From NCBI GenBank assembly GCA_003667245.1, contig RCNN01000008.1:124001-188000 (forward strand): a DNA stretch of 64,000 nt, given 5' to 3'. The translations under genes and the position numbers were made by a program. This DNA comes from Heterostelium multicystogenum (taxonomy: Eukaryota > Evosea > Eumycetozoa > Acytosteliales > Acytosteliaceae). The notes below the pieces were generated by a model. The model worked only from the letters and a program-made list of their open reading frames with translations, was not told the DNA's origin and did not search any database. Positions 24,333 through 35,528 of the stretch are shown piece after piece. The first letter of the stretch is position 1. Each line of letters starts with the position of its first letter.

Positions 24333-24344
24333 ACCGCAAGCGGT
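24333..24344. promoter_or_regulatory. palindromic ACCGC-AA-GCGGT box 17 bases past tRNA-Ile
   Basis: Arms ACCGC and GCGGT are perfectly complementary. The box sits 17 bases beyond the 3' end of the tRNA gene at 24362-24434, just after a TTTT on the tRNA strand. An almost identical box lies at the same place beside the second tRNA-Ile. Role unknown. Confidence 0.5.
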
Positions 24345-24361
24345 AAAATTCTTGTTAAATT

Positions 24362-24434
24362 TGCTCGATGCAGGGATCGAACCTGCGACCGTGGCGTTAT
24401 TAGCACCACGCTCTGCCGACTGAGCTAATCGAGC
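24362..24434 (-). tRNA. tRNA-Ile (anticodon AAT)
   Basis: A 73-base tRNA on the minus strand without an intron. Acceptor stem GCTCGAT pairs perfectly with ATCGAGC, with discriminator A. The A box TAGCTCAGTCGG and the B box GGTTCGATCCC are canonical internal Pol III promoters. The anticodon loop CTAATAA gives AAT, reading Ile AUU. A TTTT about 12 bases downstream is the likely Pol III terminator. It is identical in sequence to the tRNA at 36235-36307. Confidence 0.96.
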
Positions 24435-24666
24435 TGATGAAATCACCATTTTCTATCAAAACATTTAATATTTGTTTTCCTAAATTGGAATATATATATT
24501 AAAATATTTCTTTTAAGGATTGATCAATTCATCTTAGTCTTCTACAATATGGGGAAATTCTAAAGAAAAATTCCCTCTTGGCTTTCGCGGAAAAAACACT
24601 CATTCAGAATTATTATTTGTTTAAAAAAGCGGGAATTTATTATAAATTGTTAAATACAGATATTAT

Positions 24667-25116
24667 TTAGAGTAATGGTTCGTAGTTGGCAGCGATCCAG
24701 TTGGTAACAAGAGTAGTGTTAGCACCAGTGACAATGTATCTGACGTTTTGGTTTTGTGGGAAGTTCTTGAAGAACTTGATGGTTGGGATACCATGACATC
24801 ATTGCACCACATGTTGTTGTCAGTAATTGGTGAACCATGTGGGATTTGGAAGCAAGCAAGATCAGCATTGGTGTTGGGAAGGTTGGTCATGAAATCTCTG
24901 ATTTGATCGCAACCAACACAACCGATTTGGGCGAAGTAAAGAATGACCTGTTGATATCAACATGTTAGCTTTTGACTTGAATTAATTAAAGTGTCTCGGA
25001 AAACATACGATTTGCTTTGGGTAAGCACCGGTATTGAGGAAATTCATGAGGGTAGCAGAGTCTTGAACGACATCCCATGTAGATAAGATTTCACGTGGAT
25101 CGAGGGTAACAGTCAT
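24667..25116 (-). CDS. thioredoxin-like protein, one frame break
   Basis: Thioredoxin-fold protein. Exons are 25009-25116 and 24667-24947. The N-terminal helix is followed by VILYFAQIGCVGCDQIRDF, a CxxC redox pair (CVGC rather than the usual CGPC). The cis-proline loop GIPTIKFFKNF comes later. The frame changes just before GIPT (near 24796-24800). One base appears to be missing there, the opposite sign to most breaks in this window. Restored length is 129 residues, normal for a stand-alone thioredoxin domain. The non-classical CVGC and the lack of a signal peptide suggest a cytosolic thioredoxin-related protein, not the main thioredoxin. Partner unknown. Confidence 0.75.
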
Positions 25117-26240
25117 TTTTGATTGGGGTAGGTGTAGTAGTAGTATTAAATAAATAGAATTTAAATGTGTACAAGTATTGTATGTATTAATAAAGAATTT
25201 GTAATTATACAAGTAATTTACAAGATAAACTGATTGATTAGTTGATTAGTTGATTAGAATGTCACATTCCTGACCAACGCTTAAATAGGTTTGTCACATA
25301 TCAAAAAACTCAGTCAAAAAGATATTTTGATTCATCAAAAAAAACAAAAAGCAGTTCTTGGATTTTGTGTGTGATTTTGTTTCAAAATAAAGTAGTTTTC
25401 ACCAAATTCCAACAACATGCAAGGACTACCTAAAAAAAGTTGATAGGATACATATTGATGGGGTGTTGGACAGATTAAACATTTTATTATCAACTTTAAA
25501 ATTCAAAAGTTTTTTCCACTGAAATCATGGTTTTTTTTTTGATTTATAGTACGATCATGATGGGAAGGAATTGAGATTTACAACAACTTGTTTGATGATC
25601 AATGAGTTTTGCAGTTTTTGCCTGTCACAGATTCTAAAATGCGTGCTGCACCACACCACTATCTTTAATCAATTTGTATGAAAATTAATTCCTATTAGAG
25701 GTGCAGCTTGAAAATTTTACCTAAAAGAGTGCACAGTGGGGTGGTTTCTAGAAAATTTTGCTGTATATTTATTGGGCAATCAGATGGAAGTCTATTGGTA
25801 ACCACACATAAATGTGTCTTAAATTTGAAACACATGTTTGAAGATTGAAATGTGTTTTGGTTGTTGTTGGTGTTGGGTGATGCTTGAAATGTGGTTGGTT
25901 CATTTTATGAATGAAAATTCTCGAGAATGTGATTGTCCATCCTTTGTTGAGAATGTAATTGCTATGAGATGAGAATCTGATTGCATTTCAAGTATAATTT
26001 AGCTATTCACAGTGTTTCTATAGGGTGGTTGGTGTTTGAGACCTTTATTTAACATTAGGAAGCGGTTAGATGGTGTTCATTGGTGAGCGAAGAAGCACCT
26101 AATCTGTGGACCTCTGAACTCTAATTATTCGATGCGAGTGTGTCAAAGTCCTTATTTGAGGTGTTTGTCAAGTGATTTAAGAGGTAGCAACGCTCTGCTT
26201 GGAACGTGGGTACTTTGGTTCAGCTTTGTTATATCACCCA
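25117..26240. other. intergenic region with a G/T-rich, less AT-extreme stretch
   Basis: Spacer between the thioredoxin-like gene start and the 3' end of the tepsin gene. 25230-25256 holds a short tandem GATTAGTT repeat. From about 25550 to 26240 the base composition changes: fewer poly(A/T) runs and many G and T on the plus strand. There is no ORF over 60 codons. Possibly a non-coding transcript or a decayed gene. Confidence 0.45.
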
Positions 26241-27984
26241 TTATTTAAGTAAGTTTTGATATAGATTATTGTGATGGCATTCACCATCATTCTGGTTGCT
26301 GCCTCTGACCAAAGATAGGTGATCAAACAACATCTTTTCATTGTCATTTGTTTTGGGAACATTACTAGAAAATGTAAGACTCTCCCTTGTATTCAGAGCA
26401 AAAGATTCCTTGAAACTGTTATCACAATTGCTACTACCATTTAAAGGTTGGTGACTGTCATCTTTTTCGGGAAAACTTAAATCAATGAGTAGAGGTGGTT
26501 GCTGACTATTGTTGTAAGTTACTTCTTGTTCCATTCCTATCTTGTTGTTGGAGATGACTGCAGGGGACATTGGGCTTGTTGGTGTCGATGTAGTTGACAA
26601 ATCAAACGATATATTCAAAAGCTTAAGTATTTGCCTCGATTTATCTCTAACTGTTTTTGAACAGAGTTAACTTGAGATCGCAGTGAAGAATGGTTTTGTT
26701 TGAAATAATTTCTACAAAACATATTATCATGTAATTGATGTTCATCCCTGATAATTGCTTCAATTAACACCAGTGATTTTTGCCTCAACTGCCAGTGCTT
26801 GCTCTTTAGTTTATTCTCTAAATGTTGCAGTATATACATAGTTGTTGGTTGTTGTTGTCTAGCATAGTATTCAATAAACTTTGCTATAGCAGAAATGGCT
26901 ATGGTATATGATGTGTTTGAACCAATAATATTGTTGGTGAATTGATACCATTCTGAATCGCTGTATTTAGAATCAAATTCGCTATGACTGTCGGAAAATA
27001 ATTCATTGTTACTATTGCTGTTATTGTTGGTTGCCATGAGATGGGATCCATCTCTAATTGGAATTCCTGGTACAGAGGTTGATGATAGTGTTGACTCTAG
27101 ATTTGGTGATCCAAAGTTTGTAAGAGTTGTCTTTTTGTTGGTGTCAATTTGAGAAACCAACTTATCCTTTACATTTATGAATGTTTCTTTAACTTGGTCC
27201 ATCTTTGTGGGAGGTGGTAGTGGTGCATTAGTAATGGCACCACTTGATCCAAAACCAACCCATGATGCTTGCTGCTTTTGTTGTTGACTCTGTTGATTGT
27301 TGTACAATACAAGTGAATCACTCTCAATGTGACTCCTAAATGTATCTATATTCTGCTGCTGATGTCGTTGCTGTTGTTGATAATCCAAAGGTGAAATCGA
27401 TGTGAATTGAAAAAGTAGATTTAATATTTCATTTGCTTCATTTCTTACTGCAGCAAATGGAGCATCTCCATGCAGCGGATCCAATGCTCCTCTAAAGTCT
27501 AAAATAAAGCAAATGATAACTAGTTAGTATATTGAAAAGTACAATTGTAAAATACACTTACTTGTAGCTTGACGTAGAATGTCTGAGCAGGTTGCTAAAT
27601 CTTGTTTAAAGGCAGTGCTTCCTTTGAGTAAAAGATGTTTCATACATTTTAGTGATTTTAGCTTTACATTGACAGAGTCTTTCTTTAATCTGTTTAATAG
27701 CTGCGATAGGATTTGTTGGCTTTTCTCAGTTGAGGCCAAAGTTTCATCTAAAAGTAACGTTCATATTCAATATGGTATTCTAGAAAAAGCATTTTGAAAT
27801 AGATAGGTATATCGATTTTGTCATACATACTTTGAAGCTCAATGAATAGATAGCCGGGAGTTGGTTGATTGTTGTCGATAGTAGCTTTGCCGACCAACGA
27901 ATGTGATGGTACAAGTGTATCTATTATATTATTGATGGAAAGAGTAGGCTGATTTGAAACACTAGTTCTATTTGTCGATGTCAT
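26241..27984 (-). CDS. tepsin (ENTHD2), AP-4 coat accessory protein, one frame break
   Basis: Tepsin homologue, accessory to the AP-4 trans-Golgi coat. Exons are 27831-27984, 27562-27747 and 26241-27498. The ENTH-like domain reads YLFIELQ, then KSQQILSQLLNRLK, VKLKSLKCMKHLL and the hallmark DPLHGDAPFAAVRNEANEIL. A second helical VHS-like domain spans SYTIAISAIAKFIEYY to RSQVNSVQKQ. Near 26645-26660 the frame changes to DKSRQILKLLNISFDL. One base seems to be missing. Restored length is 532. The tail includes LFDHLSL, close to the LFxG[ML]x[LV] motif by which tepsin binds AP-4 beta. The domain order and DPLHG motif are strong. Confidence 0.85.
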
Positions 27985-28277
27985 AGTAATGATGATGTTG
28001 TTGTTGTAGTGGAATTAATTGCTATTCATAATTTATCAGATATAGTTATATATATATATATATTACATGAACAAGTTTTGACTCTGCATGTAGAGTCAAT
28101 ACCTTTATTATTAACGAATAGTAGATTTTTTAATTTTAAATTCTCTTATTAATAATATTAAAATTATTATTAATTTTTCAAAATAACTTTTCAGAATCTA
28201 TATTTTCTGTCTACCAGACTGTGTAAATTAGATAGATATAAAGATTTGTTGATATATAGATTGAGGTGATAGATAAG

Positions 28278-29013
28278 ATGGAAAGTAGAATACCTGCAGC
28301 TGTTGCTCAGCAGCAGCAACAACAACAACAACAGCAACAAGGTGGAAGTGGAAATCTTGATAGCTTTCAACAAAAGGCAATGAATGATATTGCAAGACCT
28401 CCTCCACAACAACAACAGGATCTTCAATCATCGACATCAGAAATGTTTACAAAAGTATCAAAGTACTTGAGTTCAGAGCTGTCAGGTAATATATACTACA
28501 TCCTATGCCTATGATTCATCCATCCCTGTACTGACAACAACAACAAATCATAATTACTTTAGCTACTGTTGCTGATTATAATCTGTTGGTTCAAATGAAT
28601 AGTGTTACCGCTTCGAAATATAAAGATATGACAGACATGACTAAGGGATTGACTTTGTACATGAATGATTTAAAGATGAAATGTATGTCTAGCCAATACC
28701 TTCTGCTTTGATACGAGTTGTTATTAATGTTGCACTATTATTATTATCATTAGACGATGAATTTCTTCCATATTTAGAAAAGATCGATGAATTGGACAAG
28801 AATGTTGGTGATCTAGAAAAGACAGTGCAGCTCATTGACGAATATACAAAGAGATTGGAGTCAAAGATTAAGAATATCGACAAGAGTGCTTTATCTCCCA
28901 TAAAAATACAACCACCTACTCCGGTAGTCCCACCCACTTTTAGCAATAATCCAACGACAACTACATCGACCACCACTATAGCAGAAAGCAATGCACCAAC
29001 TCAGTCCTCATAA
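28278..29013 (+). CDS. bloc1s2: BLOC-1 subunit 2 (BLOS2) homologue
   Basis: Small coiled-coil subunit shared by the BLOC-1 and BORC complexes (lysosome-related organelle traffic and lysosome positioning). Exons are 28278-28485, 28563-28682 and 28754-29013, giving 195 residues, in frame throughout. An N-terminal Gln tract (11 Gln) precedes FTKVSKYLSSELSATVADYNLL. The conserved heptad region continues through KYKDMTDMTKGLTLYMNDL to YDEFLPYLEKIDELDKNV and ends LDEY-type LIDEYTKRLESKIKNI. This lines up with human BLOC1S2 from 'YMTGEL' to 'KKLEAKYKKLE'. The Pro/Thr/Ser tail is dictyostelid-specific. The Gln tract is encoded mostly by CAA. Confidence 0.88.
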
Positions 29014-29269
29014 TTAGATTAATTGTTTCAAACTCAATTAATATCGATTAATAATAAATTCATACCATCAAATGTTCTGTACCATATATTCATACATAGG
29101 TCACATGTACCTGCAGAATCATAGTGATCTGCTTTTAAAAACATCATGATGTGTTATTTGATAATAATGAGAAGTAACAGTCATTTTATGACTATATTTG
29201 AAAAAAAAGAAAGATCTATTACTTTGTTTTAAACAACTACTATTATGATTATTATATTATTATTAAAGT

Positions 29270-29710
29270 TTATAGTGAGAGATTTGGAGTTTTGGATGTA
29301 TGTCTTTTGAAAGCTTCTGATGGTAATGTAACTTGCATTTCGAATACATCTAGATCTAACTGGTCTTCACTCTTTTTAAAAGTAAATGTAACATCACTCA
29401 TATTTACATTCCAATATTTCTATTCATTTGTGTAAATGTTGATGTATGTTGTATTATCAATTCAATTGTGGAGGTAAAACTCTATTATTAGTATGAAGGA
29501 TCGTAAATAGTAGATCTTAAAGTCATTAATGATACCTACAGATACAACTTGTAAAACTTCACCTTTAATTTGATTCAAATTCTCATCTTTCAACAAACGG
29601 TTTCCTCTTTGTTCGTGCAAGAAGATCTGCATTCTCTCTTTAGCAACATTGGCAGTGACTTGTGCCTCTCTAACTTGGAATACTCTTGCAAATATTTGTT
29701 TCAATGACAT
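29270..29710 (-). CDS. minE: MinE-family cell/organelle division topology factor
   Basis: Homologue of bacterial MinE, which drives MinD oscillation and positions FtsZ. Exons are 29540-29710 and 29270-29419 with a 120-base intron (GTAG..TAG, phase 0), giving 106 residues. The N-terminus MSLKQIFARVFQVRE is short and amphipathic like MinE's membrane-binding segment. Then comes the anti-MinCD helix TANVAKERMQIFLHEQRG, matching bacterial TAxxAKERLQI. The LNQIKGEVLQVVSKY strand/helix and the C-terminal strand DLDVFEMQVTLP match the dimer domain. The spliceosomal intron and dictyostelid base composition rule out bacterial contamination. Mitochondrial Min proteins are known in some protists, so this is probably mitochondrial, acting with nuclear-coded MinD and FtsZ that are not in this window. 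Confidence 0.88.
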
Positions 29711-30009
29711 TTCTTCTTTACTTTCTATCTTTATCTATTTTTGTAAACAATTGAATGTTGATTTGTTGTTGAATGAATTTATGGTTGATGTTACAGCGCT
29801 GTCAATGTTGTTGTTGTTGTTGTTGTTGATAGTTGTTGTTTAAATAGTAATATACAAATATGGAAAAGAGAGAGAAAGGTACAACAATATTAATCTGATG
29901 GGATGAGTTCTATGATCTGCATGCACCTTATGTTCACATTAATGTTGTTTATTTTTTTAAAATTTTCATTTTTCTTTTTTCTGAACATTAAAATCAACAA
30001 CCACAACAC

Positions 30010-30883
30010 TCAACCAAGTTTGTCAATGAACTGAAGGATCCTCTGATATATCTCTTTACGATTAATTTCATGCAGGACATCATGTTTGGCTCCGTTGTAT
30101 ATCTCAACTTCAGTTGTGCTGCTTCTTATTTTATCAATTGCCCTTCTGGTGATATCTAAGCTTAAGAGTAGATCATTGTCACCATGAATCCAAAGTAAAG
30201 GTGTGTCCTCTTTCATTTTGTAGCTGCTGTCAATGTATTTTAATGAGTTTGATATAGCAATCAAAGTGGTCCTCACAAATGGTCCTTTGTGGCAAAGTGG
30301 ATCGTTCCTGATCTTCTCTACCACACTGCTATCTCTGCTTAAAAATGTCGCCAAGTCTTGATTCGTTAGGTATGTTTTCAGCAGTTGCAAGTGCTAAAAA
30401 AGGATATTCCAATCCCAACAAGGGAGAGACTAAGATCATTCCCACAATATGATATTTAAAATGATACTTATCCTCAAAAAGCAATACGAGCATTCCGCCC
30501 AAAGAATGGCCACATATAATAACTTTTACATCATTAGCAATGTCATATTTTTCCATTATATTAATGAGTGCAAAGTCCAGGTCTTCTAAGATAAAAGTAA
30601 AGTCGGGTATGGTAACTCTCGGTCCATCAGAACGACCATGACCCATTAGATCTATTCCCACTACAATAGATTTTTTGTTTCTGGCACAGATGCTTTGGAT
30701 GAATTCCAGAGATCTTCCAATATAGTCGAATTGACCATGAATGAACAATACAAGGGAATCACAAAACGATGGATTATTCCCAGCAGAAAGTAAATCATTG
30801 CCAACCCAATGATAAAGTGCTATTCTATCAACATATCTACCTTTTAAGTAGCTAATATTGGTAGAAAAAGTTTCTTGATCCAT
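30010..30883 (-). CDS. alpha/beta hydrolase, monoacylglycerol-lipase-like, one frame break
   Basis: Serine hydrolase of the MGLL type. Single exon. Lid-free core: LVLFIHGQFDYIGRS (oxyanion HG), DLMGHGRSDGPR, the nucleophile elbow GHSLGG, the acid region LLWIHGDNDLLLSLD and the catalytic His in YNGAKHDVLHEI. The frame changes near 30391-30397, just after PFLAL. One extra base restores LALQLLKTYLTNQDLATFLSRD and gives 290 residues. The conserved NDPLCHKGP segment of MGLL relatives follows. The GHSLGG and HD pairs are present, so the enzyme should be active. The lipid substrate cannot be told from sequence. Confidence 0.85.
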
Positions 30884-31352
30884 TTCTTGATTAGTGTAGG
30901 AGTATGTTCAAAAGTAAATTTATAAATCCGAACAGCTGTTCAATTAACTATAGTTCATTTTAAGTTTATTCATTCGCAAGATGACAAAGAAGAAAAGGTT
31001 CAAATTCCAAATAACATTAATTATTATTATTATTGCTTCATTGTGAAAGTAAACCTTTCACAAAAGATTTCAATTTTCATTGTCAATATGCCAACAAATA
31101 GGTGAATGATATTTTATTTTAATTTTATAATTGTGATGGGAAAATACAAAAAAATGAAATTTCTGTCGGGGGGTGGTGAGTGTGATGTTATTAATTTTAA
31201 TATAAATTATATTATTTTTTATGTTCATCACACTTACAATAATAATCCTTTTTTTTAAATTTAATAAACAACATTGCATTTTTAAAATTATCATTAGTAA
31301 ACTAAAGTAATAATATACTCTTATAGTATTAGTAGTAGGTAGTAGTGTAGAA
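30884..31352. other. divergent intergenic region
   Basis: Promoter space for the hydrolase (minus) and saccharopine dehydrogenase (plus). AT-rich; the 107-codon minus-strand ORF (31070-31393) is simple-sequence and overlaps the 5' end of the next gene, so I do not call it. Confidence 0.55.
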
Positions 31353-32890
31353 ATGAAACAAGTACTTTTATTGGGTTCTGGTTTTGTAGCCAAACCTGCA
31401 GTTGAATATTTATTAAAGAGAAAGGATGTTCATATCACTGTTTGTATGTCGTTATTTGCTTAAATATCTCTCTAAATTCTACATTACTAATTGATTATTG
31501 TCGTTCATTGGTATTCTTTTCGTTGGTTGGATAAATAGTAAGTTTGTTCCAAAATGAATTGGATAATATTTCAAAGGGTTGGTCATCTGAACAAATTACT
31601 ACTGTCCAATTGGATGTCATGAACAACCTCGATGCTCTGAATGAGTATATTCCAAAGTGTTTGGTTGTCATCAGCTTGTTGCCTGCCACTATGCACTGCG
31701 CCGTTGCTAAAATGTGTATCACCTCACAAGAAACACTTGGTTACTGCAAAGCTATATCAGTCCAGAGATGCGTGCTCTTGATCAGGCCGCAAAGGATGCA
31801 GGTATCTTACTATTAAATGAGCTTGGTTTGGATCCAGGAATTGACCACATGTCATCCATGAAGATTATCGACGCTGCCAAAGCAAAGGGTGCCCAAGTTA
31901 CCTCTTTCATTTCTTGGTGTGGTGCCCTTCCAGCTCAAGAGTGTGCAAATAACCCATTCGGTTACAAATTCTCTTGGTCACCACGTGGTGTATTGTCATC
32001 TGCCTCTTTACCAGCTACATTCCTCTGGAATGGATCCACTGACAATATCCCAGCACATATCAAATTCGCTGTGATGCAACCAGTGACCATTCGTTCTGCT
32101 GATGGAACCACTATGGAATTTGAAGGTGTTGCGAACCGTGATTCTCTTCCATACATTGATGCCTACAGCCTTGATCGTTCTCATGTAAAGACAATGTATC
32201 GTGGAACATTGAGATGGATGGGATTCAGTGTTATGATTCGTGCATTGGTAGCCATTGGTCTCTTCTACTCAGAGAAGGACGAGCGCCTCAATGCCAATCC
32301 ATCATGGCAACAATACATTTCTCAAGTCATTGGATGTAATAATAACATCTCTGACATTGAGTACTGCTTAGAGTCTACGATTAAGGAAGCCTTCACCAAG
32401 CAAAAGGCAGAGGCAGAGGCATCCGGTTTCAAATTCCCCATCATCCAACGTAATATCGACTCTGATGTAAAGACAGCACTTGACGGAATCAAATGGCTTG
32501 GATTGCTCTCAGATAGCCCAGTGGTAAACAAGCAAACCCCAATAGATACTCTTTGTGGACTTTTAGAAAAAGAAACTCTCCTACAACTCAGGAGAGAGAG
32601 ATATTGTAGTATTACAACATGAATTCATCATTGAATCAAACAACGCCGATGGATCAAAGAAAGTAGAGAAGGAATATTCTCAGTTGATTTGCTACGGTCA
32701 ACCAAACGGAAGTACTGGTACCTCGCTTACTGTTGGACTTCCAGTTGGTATTGCAACTGAACTTATCATTGACGATGAAACCAAAAAACGTGGTGTAGCA
32801 GGCCCAATGACACCAGAATTCTATCTTCCAATCTTGGAAAGACTTCAAAAAGAAGGTATTGAAATGAGCGAATACACTGTATCTGGATAA
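31353..32890 (+). CDS. saccharopine dehydrogenase (L-glutamate forming), three frame breaks
   Basis: LYS9-type saccharopine reductase/dehydrogenase of lysine metabolism (EC 1.5.1.10 branch). Exons are 31353-31443 and 31539-32890. Rossmann start [57 protein letters not shown] (family signature); [11 protein letters not shown]-terminal [15 protein letters not shown]. Three extra bases shift the frame: two within 30 bases (near 31728 and 31751) and one in the A run 32567-32571. Removing all three gives 479 residues. Two breaks so close together fit error-prone raw sequence better than biology. In animals and plants this domain is fused to the lysine-ketoglutarate reductase. Here it is stand-alone, as in fungi. 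Confidence 0.9.
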
Positions 32891-33119
32891 AACAAAAGGT
32901 TTTTTTCAAAAAAATAAACTGTTCTCTTTTACAAATGAAATTTCACCAAAAACTATATCTAATTTAATTGATTTCGTTCGTTTTTAAAAAAATTTTTTTT
33001 TCCATTTTTTTTTTTTTTACAACTAATGATGAATCATAATATCTTTGTTTTAGTTTAGTTTTCATTATTTTAAGTTTTGGTTTATTATTATTATTATATA
33101 TTCAACTATATAATTAACA

Positions 33120-35315
33120 ATGTTAAGCAAAGCATTGAATCGTTCTTTGTTAAACTCTATCAACACTCGTTTTGTTGCTGCTAGACTTTCACAACCATTT
33201 ACAACTTTGAATTTCAATAGATCTGTTTCAAAATCTAAATGTAAGCTTATTATCTGTGAATGAAAATAAATCATTTCATTAACTCTCTCTCTCGTTAAAT
33301 ATCTTTTAGTCAAACAGCAATAATGGATTTAGATTAAATAAATATTCAACAGAACCAAATAATGCATCAAAGTTGAATGTTGACGACGAGATCCCACCTG
33401 AGAATAACTTGCTCTTGGGAGATGATCCAATCGAGGAGACTGAAAAAGTTGTTGGTATGGCTGACAAGCATCAGTTCCAAGCAGAAACACAAAAGCTTTT
33501 ACATATTGTAGCTGAATCACTGTACACTGAGAAAGAGGTTTTCATTCGTGAATTGGTTTCGAATGCTTCCGATGCAATTGAAAAAGCAAGACACATGCAG
33601 TTAACCAATCAACAGATTCTCTCTGACGATGTTCCATTCGAAATTAGAATCGGTACTGACGAAGATAAGAAAACTCTTATCATTCAAGATACTGGTGTTG
33701 GTATGAACAAGGAGGAGTTGATTCGTAATCTTGGAAGAATTGGTTACTCTGGTTCAGGTGACTTTATTAAGAAGCTAGGAGAAAATCCAGACAAAGCTTC
33801 AATCATTGGTCAATTTGGTGTTGGTTTTTACTCTTGCTTCATGGTTGGACACACCATCAAGGTATACTCTAGATCTGCTGTTCCAGGAAGCACAGGATAC
33901 CTCTGGGAGTCCGATGGTACTGGTTCCTACAGTATCTCAGAGGCTGAGGGTGTATCACGTGGTACCAAGATTGTTATCCATTTGAAACCAAATGCCTACG
34001 AATATGCCAAAAAAGCTACTGTAGAGACTGTTATCAAGAAGTACAGTAACTTTGTTGGTTTCCCAATCATTTTGAATGGTACTCCAGTCAACACCATTCG
34101 TCCACTCTGGACACTTTCAAAGTCCTCAATCACCGAAGAGGAGCACAAGCAATTCTATCAATTCATTTCAAAGTCCTACGACACACCAACCTACCGTATC
34201 CATTTCTCAACTGACACTCCACTCTCTATCCGTTCTTTGTTCTATATTCCATCACAACACGTCGAAAAATACGGTATGGGACGTATGGAACCAGGTGTAT
34301 CTCTCTTCTCAAGAAAGGTAATGATTCAACAAAAGGCAAAGGGATTGCTCCCAGATTGGATGAGATTCGTCAGAGGAGTTGTCGACAGCGAAGATATTCC
34401 ACTCAATCTTTCTCGTGAGCATTTGCAAGACAATGGTCTCATTCAACGTATCAGTGCAGTGCTTGTCAAGCGTATTTTGAAGGCATCTTCAAGAAGAGTC
34501 AAAGCGTGACCCAGCCAGATTTGAAACATTTATGAATGAGTTTGGTGGATTCTTCAAAGAGGGTGTCATCACAGATTTCAAGTGGAAAGACGAAATCTCA
34601 AAATTGCTCCGTTTCGAATCAACTTATGAACAACCACCAACTGAAGATTTTGAAGCCACGTACCTCAACCACACTCGAAGAATATGTCTCTCGTATGAAG
34701 CCCGACCAAACTCACATCTATTACATCACCGTTCCAAGCAAGTCCGTTGCTTTGAACAGTCCATACTATGAGCCATTCAAGGCCAAGGGAATCGAAGTAT
34801 TTACCCTCTACAATACCCTAGATGATTTCGTATTCTCCAACATTGGACACTTTGGTGACAAGAAGATTGTCTCTGTAGAATCAAAGGAAGCTGAAGAATT
34901 TTTGTCTGCAAACCAAGAGCAACAACAAGACACCTTGAGTCAAACTGAGGTAACTTCATTCTTAGAGTGGGTTTCAAGTGCCGTTGGAAACAAGATTGCC
35001 ATGGCAAAACCAACTACTCGTGCTATTTCTCAACCAGCTATTGTCGTTGATCATGAATCTGCAACATTCCGTCGTATGATGAAGATGATGGATCCAAGCA
35101 AACAACATGATATTCCAAAGCAACAAGTTGAATTCAACATGAACCATCCAATCATTCTCAAGCTAAACCAAACCCGTCAAAGCAATCCAACAATTGCCAA
35201 ATTAGCTGCTGAACAAATTGTAGATAATGCTTTGATTACTGCTGGTCTTTATGAGGATTCAAGAGAAATGGTACCACGTTTAAATCAATTATTAGAGCAA
35301 GTTTTAAATAAATAA
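33120..35315 (+). CDS. trap1: TRAP1 mitochondrial HSP90, three frame breaks
   Basis: Mitochondrial HSP90 chaperone. Exons are 33120-33240 and 33310-35315. N-terminal presequence (MLSKALNRSLLNSINTRF). ATPase domain with LYTEKEVFIRELVSNASDAIEKARH, DTGVGMN and GQFGVGFYSCFM. Middle domain with the catalytic-arginine loop region (PLNLSREHLQD), and C-terminal dimer domain ending RLNQLLEQVL. Extra bases: A in 33237-33239 before the intron, G at 34482-34483 and one base near 34664. Restored length is 707 residues. The AxxDA/DxGxGM motifs are complete. The unusually long acidic linker MNVDDEIPPENNLLLGDDP precedes the GHKL domain. Confidence 0.92.
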
Positions 35316-35528
35316 AACAGGTTTAATTGACATACTTTTTTGTTTTCTTTTTTTGGAAGTTGACATGATTAATATATTGGTGTTGGTGTATTTACCATTT
35401 ACTAATAGTAACGGAAACAGGGATTGAACTCAATGCGATTAACATCCGTGTAAGAAAGGTCTTCTGAGTGATGCATACGGATCAGAAGAATAAGAAGATC
35501 TCCCTTTTCAAAACTCCCATTAAAAAAC
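35316..35528. other. spacer between TRAP1 and the retroelement tail
   Basis: Moderately GC-richer patch (35400-35510) with a GATCCGT/ACGGATG inverted repeat and a B-box-like GAGTTCAATCCC on the minus strand. I could not fold a tRNA from it (see rejected list). Nothing else seen. Confidence 0.4.

Noticed and set aside
31070..31393. 107-codon minus-strand ORF
   Set aside because: Simple AT sequence that overlaps the start of the saccharopine dehydrogenase gene. No coding signal.
35400..35510. tRNA-like patch with a B-box-like GAGTTCAATCCC and a CTTACAC loop on the minus strand
   Set aside because: Neither a T stem nor an acceptor stem can be paired, and the D arm is missing. At most a relic.
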